A stretch of DNA of 14,593 nucleotides, taken from positions 1,546 through 16,138 of the forward strand of contig CALRFC010000011.1 of assembly GCA_943356395.1 (NCBI GenBank), written 5' to 3'. The notes under the pieces were generated by a model. That model ran no database searches. It saw only the letters and a list, made by a program, of their open reading frames with translations, and was not told where the DNA came from. Positions 6,922 to 11,639 of the stretch are shown here, in pieces (the stretch's first letter is position 1; each line of letters opens with the position of its first letter). The translations under genes and the position numbers were made by a program. This stretch comes from Candidatus Nomurabacteria bacterium (GTDB lineage Bacteria; Patescibacteriota; Minisyncoccia; Phycocordibacterales; UBA9973).

Positions 6922-7230
6922 ATGCTCGCAATAAGACTCCAAAGAATCGGAAGGAAGAATCAGGCGCATTTTCGCGTCGTTCTCACCGACCACAAGAATT
7001 CCGCGAAAAGCGGGAAGTTTCTTGAAATACTCGGCTCCTACAATCCGCACGGCGGCGCCATCGTCCTCGAATCGGATCGGATAAAGCACTGGATCAAGCA
7101 GGGCGCACAGGCATCCGACACGATGCACAATTTTCTCGTCAAAGAGGGAGTCATCGAAGGTAAGAAGCGCAATGTCCTTTCCAAGAAATCTCCGACGAAG
7201 AAGCGGAAAGAATTGAAAGCTAGTAAGTAG
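6922..7230 (+). CDS. rpsP: Small-subunit ribosomal protein bS16
   Basis: 102 residues. The opening MLAIRLQRIGRKNQAHFRVVLTDHKNSAKSGKFLEILGSYNP-type sequence is the bS16 signature, with the basic RNA-contacting N-terminus and the G-x-Y-N-P element at about 38-42. The Lys-rich tail (about 80-102) is typical of a protein touching 16S rRNA. Role: assembly and stability of the 30S body. The start at 6922 is preferred over the ATG at 6913, which lies inside the -10 box, and over a frame opening at 6835 that would cross the upstream terminator. In many bacteria rpsP is followed by khpA (ylqC), rimM, trmD and rplS; here khpA comes next but as a separate unit. The stop region carries a tandem 7-bp repeat (TAGTAAG, 7221-7234). 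Confidence 0.97.
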   Translation: MLAIRLQRIGRKNQAHFRVVLTDHKNSAKSGKFLEILGSYNPHGGAIVLESDRIKHWIKQGAQASDTMHNFLVKEGVIEGKKRNVLSKKSPTKKRKELKASK

Positions 7231-7234
7231 TAAG

Positions 7235-7275
7235 CCCGCCCGACTGAACGACAATACTTCAGTCGTTCGGGCGGG
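7235..7275 (+). terminator. Long GC-rich hairpin after rpsP, two possible folds
   Basis: CCCGCCC (7235-7241) pairs with GGGCGGG (7269-7275). Inside, either GACTGAA pairs with TTCAGTC, leaving a GTTC bulge, or CGAACGAC-like pairing forms with a CTGA bulge. No T-run follows, so it is a strong hairpin but not a standard terminator; it may protect the rpsP 3' end. Confidence 0.5.
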
Positions 7276-7295
7276 TAGAAAATATCACGCAAATC

Positions 7296-7330
7296 AAAAT
7301 GCGCCGCGGCCGAAGGCCGCGGCGCATTTT
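7296..7330. terminator. Bidirectional-looking 16-bp perfect hairpin between rpsP and khpA
   Basis: Arms 7296-7311 and 7315-7330 are perfectly complementary, with a GAA triloop. A GC-only core is bounded by AAAAT / ATTTT. The T-tract is only four bases, but the stem is extremely stable. Confidence 0.7.
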
Positions 7331-7383
7331 GCTTCCACTAAAACCTAAAAACTAAAACCTAACACCTCTTCAATTTTCTCCGC

Positions 7384-7412
7384 TTGATACTCGTCGCTTT
7401 TTGCTTTATACT
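7384..7412 (+). promoter_or_regulatory. khpA promoter
   Basis: TTGATA (7384-7389), a 17-bp spacer and TATACT (7407-7412). A leader of about 50 nt would precede the ATG at 7471. The 9-mer ATACTGCAC overlaps the -10 (7408-7416) and recurs at 7436-7444, a possible operator pair. A weaker TAATAT (7460-7465) sits 5 nt before the ATG and could give a leaderless form. Confidence 0.65.
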
Positions 7413-7470
7413 GCACTCTAAGCAGTTATTGTCGAATACTGCACGATTATACAAGGCACTAATATCTTTT

Positions 7471-7776
7471 ATGCAAGACAAAGAATTTCTCGAGTATGTT
7501 GTTAAGTCTCTGGTCGACAATCCGGATGATGTGAAAATCGATCGTACGGTGGATGAAATGGGAGTTTTGATCACGATGTCGGTCAATCAGGCGGACATGG
7601 GCAAGATTATCGGACGCCAAGGCAATACCGCGAAAGCCATCCGCACCCTTCTCCGCGTGATCGGCATGAAGAACAATGCGCGCGTGAATCTCAAGATCAA
7701 CGAACCGGAAGGCGGAATGAAAATGTCCGGCGCTTCATCGGTAGAGGCTGCGATGGAGGACCTCAAGGGGATATAG
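7471..7776 (+). CDS. khpA: KH-domain RNA-binding protein KhpA (YlqC)
   Basis: 101 residues, one type II KH domain. Key motif is GKIIGRQG (44-51), the GxxG loop that grips RNA, after the family-typical opening DKEFLEYVVKSLVDNPDDVKI. The end of the domain is RVNLKINEP (71-79), followed by a 22-residue Gly/Met tail. Family knowledge: KhpA partners with KhpB/Jag in many Gram-positives and binds small RNAs and mRNAs, influencing cell division and envelope growth; it is commonly encoded beside rpsP and trmD, as here. No khpB is in the window. The start at 7471 was chosen because upstream in-frame codons fall in the promoter and leader. Stop TAG is followed by a 7-bp-period repeat and then a strong terminator (7813-7850). 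Confidence 0.95.
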   Translation: MQDKEFLEYVVKSLVDNPDDVKIDRTVDEMGVLITMSVNQADMGKIIGRQGNTAKAIRTLLRVIGMKNNARVNLKINEPEGGMKMSGASSVEAAMEDLKGI

Positions 7777-7812
7777 AGAACATTTGACAATTGACATTTA
7801 ACAATTGACCAA

Positions 7813-7850
7813 CAAAACACCCGTCGCGCGAAAGCGCGGCGGGGATTTTG
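7813..7850 (+). terminator. Terminator after khpA
   Basis: A 10-bp GC-rich stem (7820-7829 with 7834-7843, one T-G pair) is closed by a GAAA tetraloop, with flanking CAAAA / TTTTG pairing. T-rich sequence follows. Likely bidirectional. Confidence 0.85.
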
Positions 7851-7880
7851 TTTGCATTTTCTTACCATAACCTATAACCT

Positions 7881-7945
7881 ATAATTATTAGTGAGGAGCG
7901 AATGTAAGTGTAATCACTTACATTACGTCCGAACGAAATAATTAT
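7881..7945. repeat. 65-nt imperfect palindrome between khpA and trmD
   Basis: Outer arms of 9 bp match (7881-7889 with 7937-7945) and inner arms of 10 bp match perfectly (7901-7910 with 7915-7924) around a TAAT loop; the middle is only partly paired. 7-bp-period tracts lie on both sides. A smaller 7-bp hairpin (7943-7949 with 7954-7960) follows. It could be a small mobile or regulatory element. Confidence 0.55.
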
Positions 7946-7970
7946 ATCGTACTCGATATAACCTAAAACT

Positions 7971-7976
7971 TATAAC
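7971..7976 (+). promoter_or_regulatory. Candidate -10 box of trmD
   Basis: TATAAC lies 7 nt before the trmD ATG (7984), the same geometry as rpsP and the envelope fusion gene. It is also part of the third 7-bp-period unit, and no -35 is clear, so it could be coincidental. Confidence 0.35.
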
Positions 7977-7983
7977 CTATTTT

Positions 7984-8697
7984 ATGCATTTCCACATCAT
8001 CACATTGTTCCCCGAAATGTTCGATTCGTATTTGGGCGAGTCGATTTTGGCGCGGGCGATCAAGGAGAAAAAGATACAAGTTTCTTTCTACAATCCGCGC
8101 ACATTCGTGAGCGGAAAATACAAGAGGGTCTGGCCGGACGGCAATGTCTCGCGCATCGTCGATGACCGGCCGTACGGCGGCGGGCCGGGGATGATACTGC
8201 GCGCGGAACCCGTCTTGAAAGCGATTGAATCAGTCTTGAAAAAGCTAGAAGCAAAAAGCAAAAAGCAAAAAGCTCGCCCGCAAATCAAAATCATAAACTT
8301 CAGTCCTAGTGGCAAGAAATTCAGCACCTCATATGCAAAGCAAGTAGCAGGAAAATATTCTAACCTGATTTTGATTTGCGGGCGCTATGAAGGTATCGAT
8401 GCGCGCGTGAAAAAAGTGCTGCGCGCCATGGGTTATGCGACCGATGACATCTCGATCGGCGAGTATGTGCTCACCGGCGGGGAATTGCCGGCGATGGTTT
8501 TGATCGATTCGATTTCCCGCCAAGTCAAAGGCGTGCTCGGAAAATATGAATCGCTCGAAGAGGAGCGCGTTTCCTCGAGCGAAGTCTACACGCGGCCGGA
8601 AGTCCTTCTTCATGAAGGGAAAAAATTCCGCGTGCCGAAAGTCCTCCTTTCCGGCCATCGGAAAAACATAGAAGAGTGGAAAAAGAAAAAACAATAA
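7984..8697 (+). CDS. trmD: tRNA (guanine-37-N1)-methyltransferase TrmD
   Basis: 237 residues, a full-length SPOUT-family enzyme. It transfers a methyl group from S-adenosylmethionine to G37 next to the anticodon, which prevents +1 frameshifting. Motifs in order: ITLFPEMFDSYL (6-17), DRPYGGGPGM (61-70), CGRYEGIDARV (132-142), SIGEYVLTGGELPA (157-170, the knotted AdoMet site) and YTRPEV then VPKVLLSGHR (202-226). Oddities: residues about 86-101 are a Lys/Gln-rich insertion encoded by a 7-bp-period repeat; a 19-bp inverted repeat links 8275-8293 with 8366-8384 inside the gene; and E194 stands where the H. influenzae catalytic Asp169 aligns, in a linker about four residues short. rimM and rplS, often its neighbours, are absent. 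The ATG follows a possible -10 by 7 nt. Confidence 0.96.
   Translation: MHFHIITLFPEMFDSYLGESILARAIKEKKIQVSFYNPRTFVSGKYKRVWPDGNVSRIVDDRPYGGGPGMILRAEPVLKAIESVLKKLEAKSKKQKARPQIKIINFSPSGKKFSTSYAKQVAGKYSNLILICGRYEGIDARVKKVLRAMGYATDDISIGEYVLTGGELPAMVLIDSISRQVKGVLGKYESLEEERVSSSEVYTRPEVLLHEGKKFRVPKVLLSGHRKNIEEWKKKKQ
8275..8384. repeat. 19-bp perfect inverted repeat inside trmD
   Basis: 8275-8293 (CGCCCGCAAATCAAAATCA) is the exact reverse complement of 8366-8384, with 72 nt between. The right arm encodes the conserved LILICGR core; the left arm encodes the variable segment after the repeat insertion. Confidence 0.85.
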
Positions 8698-8735
8698 TCG
8701 TAGATATTCACGCGTCGTTTCATGTATTCCAAAAT

Positions 8736-8771
8736 GTATAATAATATACACGATCGTGCATATTATCATAC
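8736..8771. promoter_or_regulatory. Palindrome A, candidate binding site of the ParB-like protein
   Basis: 18-bp arms (8736-8753 and 8754-8771) with two mismatches and a perfect CACGATCGTG centre. It resembles palindrome B (9798-9843) in core and in TATA-rich arms. It lies 30 nt upstream of the promoter of the gene at 8847. CCTTTTT follows, so it could alternatively act as a trmD terminator. Confidence 0.55.
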
Positions 8772-8801
8772 CTTTTTAAGGAGATAATTCCGGCTTGTTT
8801 T

Positions 8802-8829
8802 TTGACTTTTTATCGCAGAGGCGTAGTAT
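8802..8829 (+). promoter_or_regulatory. Promoter of the unknown gene at 8847
   Basis: TTGACT (8802-8807), a 16-bp spacer and TAGTAT (8824-8829), with a leader of about 10 nt. GAGGA at 8830-8834 is about 12 nt from the ATG, too far for a good ribosome site. Confidence 0.5.
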
Positions 8830-8846
8830 GAGGAAAATTTCAACTT

Positions 8847-9374
8847 ATGGATTCTGGAGAGCTCATTCAAAAGATAAAAGACTTTCAAAACATGCTGCCG
8901 ACATATCGGCAGTATGATCAAGAAGATCAAAATGCATGTCGACAAGGCGTGCGCGAAATCGTATCAATGCTCTGGGGAGCGCTTCCTGCAAAAATCAGAA
9001 CATTATTCGACAATCTCGAGTGGAGATATGTTAGCGATAAGAAGAATTTTGATTTCAGACATTCTGATTCAGAATATTTCCAAAAAGAATGCGGAGCGGA
9101 TGCATTCGCGGTGTCTTTAAGACTTTTATATAAAAATCTTTGGAATGATTATTTGGGAACTTTTGGTCACCAAGGTTTTATATATGTAAAAATTCCGTCA
9201 GTAAGTATGTGGGGAGCAGGTTTTGTTCACGACAGAGATCTTCTCGACGCGCTTTCTGAAACAGAGAAAGTGTGGGGGAGCGCTTTTGATTTTATTCGCT
9301 CGATAGATTTCCGGCGAACGCGCGAGGACAGAAACGAAATCAAATTCAAGACGAAAATTCCTGAAAGGATGTAA
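8847..9374 (+). CDS. Unknown protein, first gene of the palindrome-linked module
   Basis: 175 residues, no family recognised. It is soluble-looking: no signal peptide or membrane segment, mixed alpha/beta composition, many aromatic and charged residues. Notable stretches are LWGALPAKIRTLFDNLEWRYV-like residues about 42-62, a Gly/Phe-rich middle FGHQGFIYVKIPSVSMWGAGFVHD (about 105-128), and a basic tail (FRRTREDRNEIKFKTKIPERM). Base composition is more AT-rich than trmD or rpoB, hinting at accessory origin. The ATG at 8847 is the first after the promoter at 8802, and the frame has no earlier in-frame start. It is convergent with the unknown gene at 9389-9754, sharing a terminator. Palindrome A lies upstream, suggesting control together with the ParB-like gene. 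No function can be assigned. Confidence 0.75.
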   Translation: MDSGELIQKIKDFQNMLPTYRQYDQEDQNACRQGVREIVSMLWGALPAKIRTLFDNLEWRYVSDKKNFDFRHSDSEYFQKECGADAFAVSLRLLYKNLWNDYLGTFGHQGFIYVKIPSVSMWGAGFVHDRDLLDALSETEKVWGSAFDFIRSIDFRRTREDRNEIKFKTKIPERM

Positions 9375-9377
9375 AAC

Positions 9378-9406
9378 AAAAACCGAGATCAGTCTCGGTT
9401 TTTTTT
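9378..9406. terminator. Bidirectional terminator shared by two convergent genes
   Basis: An 11-bp perfect stem (9378-9388 with 9393-9403) and TCAG loop, with A-run before and T-run after. The loop contains the stop codon of the minus-strand gene (9389-9391), so the right arm also codes for that gene's last residues. Confidence 0.9.
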
Positions 9407-9754
9407 CATTGCTTCCAATCTGGCTTTTTCCCTCACCATGTCTCTCATTGATGGAATCGCCGACAGACAGAACAATGTCCTTTTTGTCGTCATGATCGCT
9501 TTGAATTTCAATGGCTCATATTTTTCCGCCGGCTTATTTTCCAATGCAAGTTTTCTCTGCTCGTCTTCGAACAATTTCTTATATCCCTCGCTCATCATTT
9601 TCGCCTTCAAGACGGCCTCCATGAATTCCGCGTCTTCGATTTCGTAAGAAGATTCGATGTTCGTTTCGCAATCGATGAAGCGCGCATCATTTTTTTCAGA
9701 ATCGAAAGACACGAAGATATAATTTTTCAGGTGTTCAAAAATAGTTCTTGACAT
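9389..9754 (-). CDS. Unknown small protein, divergent from the ParB-like gene
   Basis: 121 residues from the ATG at 9754, no family recognised. An upstream in-frame ATG at 9889 was rejected because that reading runs through the 46-bp palindrome and the promoter. The N-terminus (MSRTIFEHLKNYIFVSFDSEKND) looks like a beta-rich start. About 40-75 is a Glu/Lys-rich amphipathic helix (DAEFMEAVLKAKMMSEGYKK and following), perhaps coiled. The end is basic (REKARLEAMKKNRD). No membrane segment. The promoter is TTGACT-17-TAGAGT (9771-9799); its -35 overlaps the left edge of palindrome B, so binding there would probably repress it. The final residues are encoded by the shared terminator stem. Its position suggests a partner or target of the ParB-like regulator. 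Confidence 0.72.
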   Translation of the reverse strand: MSRTIFEHLKNYIFVSFDSEKNDARFIDCETNIESSYEIEDAEFMEAVLKAKMMSEGYKKLFEDEQRKLALENKPAEKYEPLKFKAIMTTKRTLFCLSAIPSMRDMVREKARLEAMKKNRD

Positions 9755-9770
9755 AAAAAGTATTTTTTTC

Positions 9771-9799
9771 ACTCTACTCTCTATTTTTATTTCAGTCAA
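9771..9799 (-). promoter_or_regulatory. Promoter of the minus-strand unknown gene
   Basis: On the reverse strand TTGACT (9794-9799), a 17-bp spacer and TAGAGT (9771-9776). The -35 overlaps palindrome B by two bases (9798-9799). Confidence 0.55.
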
Positions 9800-9843
9800 A
9801 TGTATACTATAAACACACGACCGTGTGTTTATAGTATACATTT
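9798..9843. promoter_or_regulatory. Palindrome B: 46-bp near-perfect operator candidate between divergent genes
   Basis: 22-bp perfectly complementary arms (9798-9819 and 9822-9843) around a 2-nt centre, with the core CACACGACCGTGTG. It sits between the divergent promoters of the unknown gene (9754) and the ParB-like gene (9919). A site this long and exact suits binding by a dimeric or spreading DNA-binding protein. Confidence 0.75.
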
Positions 9844-9871
9844 CTAAAATCAGGAATTTGAGGAAGAACTT

Positions 9872-9900
9872 TTGACTTATTCCATGCATGGGTATTTAAT
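9872..9900 (+). promoter_or_regulatory. Promoter of the ParB-like gene
   Basis: TTGACT (9872-9877), a 17-bp spacer and TTTAAT (9895-9900), 18 nt before the ATG. It has the same -35 hexamer as the other two genes of the module. Confidence 0.5.
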
Positions 9901-9918
9901 GGACTCAAAGCATATACC

Positions 9919-11148
9919 ATGAAAAAGGAATACAAACCTGTCGTAGAATTTGCCGGCGCGCATGCGTCCAAATTCCACAGCGCGATCATTCATTTTCCCA
10001 TCATCAACGCCCTTCCGCAGGTGAGAAAGACATTTCTTGCGAGCGAGACGGAAGATCTCGCAAACGACATTTCCAAGCCGCCCGGACTCATACAGCCCTC
10101 CGTCATCGCGAAATTCGATGAAGAGCGTGCACTCTCGTACATCAAGCTCAACAACGAAGCGACGCATTCGCGCGTCGCTCTATCCGATCTCGCGCCCGCG
10201 ATCATCGGCGGCAAGAGATATTATTTCATCGTTTTGGGAGGGGAGCGGCGCTTCCGCGCGCACAGAATCCTCTGGGAAAAAGGGTGCAGTGAATGCCGGA
10301 AAAATCACGCCGTATCAAGACACCGCTGTTTCAAAAAGCATTTCGGGGGTGAATATATGGAAGCGCGCTTGATCGAGAATCCGAATCCGGAAACGGCGAA
10401 AAGCATCCAATTCAAAGAGAACAATTACATTTCTCCGTCGGCGCACGAGCTCGCATACAGCTATGTGGAATACTATCGCGTACGGAAATGGAGCGAAAAA
10501 GCCGCCGGCAATAAGCGCTACGGAATTTCGCACTTCGCCAAAGAAGTCGGCAAAAGTTCGGCGGTCATTTCTCGGGCGTTGCAATTCGTCGAATTGCCGA
10601 AGCAGATCCAGAAATCCGTGGAAGACGGCTATGTTTCCTACAGCATCGCCGTCCTCTTCTATCGTTTCCGCACGATTAAATTTTCTGATGACGAGATCCT
10701 TCGGCTCTTCAATCTGACCCTAATGAAGGCGCATAAGCGCATGGACGATGTCCGAGAATACATCGAACGGCAAGTTTCCATATCGGCGAACAAGCATTCG
10801 GAAATAGATTTCGGCGGGGGGCTCCAAAAAACGCGCGTGAATGGGAATTTCCGCCGGAAAACTTTCCAGAAAGAAATGCTCCATTCATTGCACGAATCGC
10901 ACCGCTATCTCAATCAGGCGGCGGCGATGTATCGGCGCGGGCTTCTCGGCAATCAGCGCAAAAGCGTTTTTCTGGATGAAGGCGTTTGGAAGATCGCGGA
11001 ATCTCTCGTGAGAAATCTGAAGAAACTTTTGCCGAAGAGCGCGAGCAACAAAAAGAAAAGAGGATTGCTCCTCCCGCTCCTTGCGGAAGATCTCGGAAGA
11101 ATCAACAATCATGTGAAGCGCATCAATCCGCTCAAACCGGCAGTCTGA
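9919..11148 (+). CDS. ParB/Spo0J-like DNA-binding protein with a Cys/His-rich insertion
   Basis: 409 residues. The ParB N-terminal domain is recognised by GLIQPSVIA (56-64) and GGERRFRAHR (107-116), the GERRxRA CTP-binding box of the family. A helix-turn-helix region follows at about 203-245 (ISHFAKEVGKSSAVISRALQFVELP, then DGYVSYSIAVL), as in ParB/KorB. Between them lies an unusual insertion with C123, C126, H130, H135, C137 and H141, which could bind zinc. The C-terminal half (about 300-409) is basic and helical and not recognised; it may be the dimer or DNA-holding part. Family knowledge: ParB proteins bind palindromic sites and spread as CTP-driven clamps, for chromosome or plasmid partition; some act as transcription regulators. 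No parA lies beside it, so a regulatory role at palindromes A and B is inferred. The start at 9919 follows its promoter by 18 nt. A terminator follows at 11151. Confidence 0.85.
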   Translation: MKKEYKPVVEFAGAHASKFHSAIIHFPIINALPQVRKTFLASETEDLANDISKPPGLIQPSVIAKFDEERALSYIKLNNEATHSRVALSDLAPAIIGGKRYYFIVLGGERRFRAHRILWEKGCSECRKNHAVSRHRCFKKHFGGEYMEARLIENPNPETAKSIQFKENNYISPSAHELAYSYVEYYRVRKWSEKAAGNKRYGISHFAKEVGKSSAVISRALQFVELPKQIQKSVEDGYVSYSIAVLFYRFRTIKFSDDEILRLFNLTLMKAHKRMDDVREYIERQVSISANKHSEIDFGGGLQKTRVNGNFRRKTFQKEMLHSLHESHRYLNQAAAMYRRGLLGNQRKSVFLDEGVWKIAESLVRNLKKLLPKSASNKKKRGLLLPLLAEDLGRINNHVKRINPLKPAV

Positions 11149-11150
11149 AC

Positions 11151-11177
11151 AAATCCCCGCACAAGCGGGGATTTTTT
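11151..11177 (+). terminator. Terminator after the ParB-like gene
   Basis: 10-bp perfect stem (11151-11160 with 11165-11174), ACAA loop and a six-T run (11172-11177). Confidence 0.93.
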
Positions 11178-11227
11178 ACTGCAAATGATTAGTCTTTTGG
11201 AGCTTTGCGAACCCGATTTCTCTTAAG

Positions 11228-11327
11228 CGAGCCTTTGATTATGGAAAAACATTGCGGAGTGCGGCGGCACGAGCGTAGCAATTTGCGAGCACGCAAATAT
11301 GCGCGTTTTTCCACAACCAAAGGCGAG
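11228..11327. mobile_element. MITE-like structured element with 4-bp flanking duplication
   Basis: Terminal inverted repeats of 19 bp with two mismatches (11232-11250 and 11305-11323) are flanked on both sides by CGAG (11228-11231 and 11324-11327), as a target-site duplication would be. Inside are ATTGC/GCAAT (11251-11255, 11278-11282) enclosing GTGC/GCAC, and a second hairpin TTTGCG/CGCAAA (11282-11287, 11292-11297). It encodes no protein. It could instead be a structured RNA with a three-way junction. It ends 10 nt before the rpoB promoter. Confidence 0.45.
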
Positions 11328-11333
11328 CGGCAT

Positions 11334-11362
11334 TTGACAGCAAAAACGGAAGGGTATATACT
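11334..11362 (+). promoter_or_regulatory. Strong rpoB promoter
   Basis: TTGACA (11334-11339), an exact 17-bp spacer and TATACT (11357-11362). Transcription should begin near 11369, leaving about 270 nt before rpoB. Confidence 0.85.
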
Positions 11363-11368
11363 CTCTCC

Positions 11369-11639
11369 ACGATTGAACTAGATTGAGTAACGGCGGATTC
11401 AATCTGAAACTATTTACTAGCGTCCTCGGTAAAAAGGTTTTGCTACACAAAAAGAATAATGTCAAATAGCCGGCGTTCGCAAGGCAGCTTTTGTTGCCCT
11501 GTTTTGCTTTTGCATTCTTTTTGTCTTTTTAAAATCTAGAATCTCCGGTGGTATTTTGGGACGATTCTACCTTGGCTAATGTGAGCATTTTTTAATAATG
11601 TATTGCGCGGAGCGTGCGCAATATCTTGCAAAACATATT
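11369..11639 (+). promoter_or_regulatory. Long untranslated leader of rpoB with several hairpins
   Basis: Alternative 6-7 bp stems form from two GATTGA copies (11371, 11381) with TTCAATC (11398-11404). An 11-bp perfect inverted repeat (11447-11457 with 11514-11524) encloses smaller hairpins. An 8-bp perfect stem (11601-11608 with 11616-11623) sits 16 nt before the rpoB ATG. A 26-codon open frame (11459-11539) lies within. The structure suggests control of RNA polymerase synthesis, but no known riboswitch or leader class is recognised. Confidence 0.45.

Larger units (their letters stand above)
7221..8274. repeat. Cluster of six short tracts with 7-bp period
   Basis: Tracts at 7221-7234 (TAGTAAG x2), 7338-7365 (CTAAAAC type, x4), 7784-7811 (TTGACAA type, x4), 7864-7884 (CCTATAA type, x3), 7957-7977 (TATAACC type, x3) and 8243-8274 (AGCAAAA type, about x4-5, inside trmD). 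Unit sequences differ but the period is always seven. They lie at the end of rpsP, before khpA, after khpA, before trmD and within trmD. Confidence 0.75.

Noticed and set aside
9798..9843. Canonical parS site
   Set aside because: The B. subtilis-type parS has a CACGTG centre with TGTTTC/GAAACA arms; this palindrome has two extra central bases and different arms, so it is not the usual parS.
9755..9889. 45-codon N-terminal extension of the minus-strand unknown gene
   Set aside because: It reads through the 46-bp palindrome and the gene's own promoter.
11354..11372. Half-site resembling the palindrome A/B half over the rpoB -10 (GTATA then CACGA)
   Set aside because: Only about 11 of 19 positions match and there is no second half; the GTATA part is explained by the -10 box.
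11223..11465. 80-codon minus-strand frame upstream of rpoB
   Set aside because: It crosses the inverted-repeat element and the rpoB promoter, and shows no recognisable protein character.
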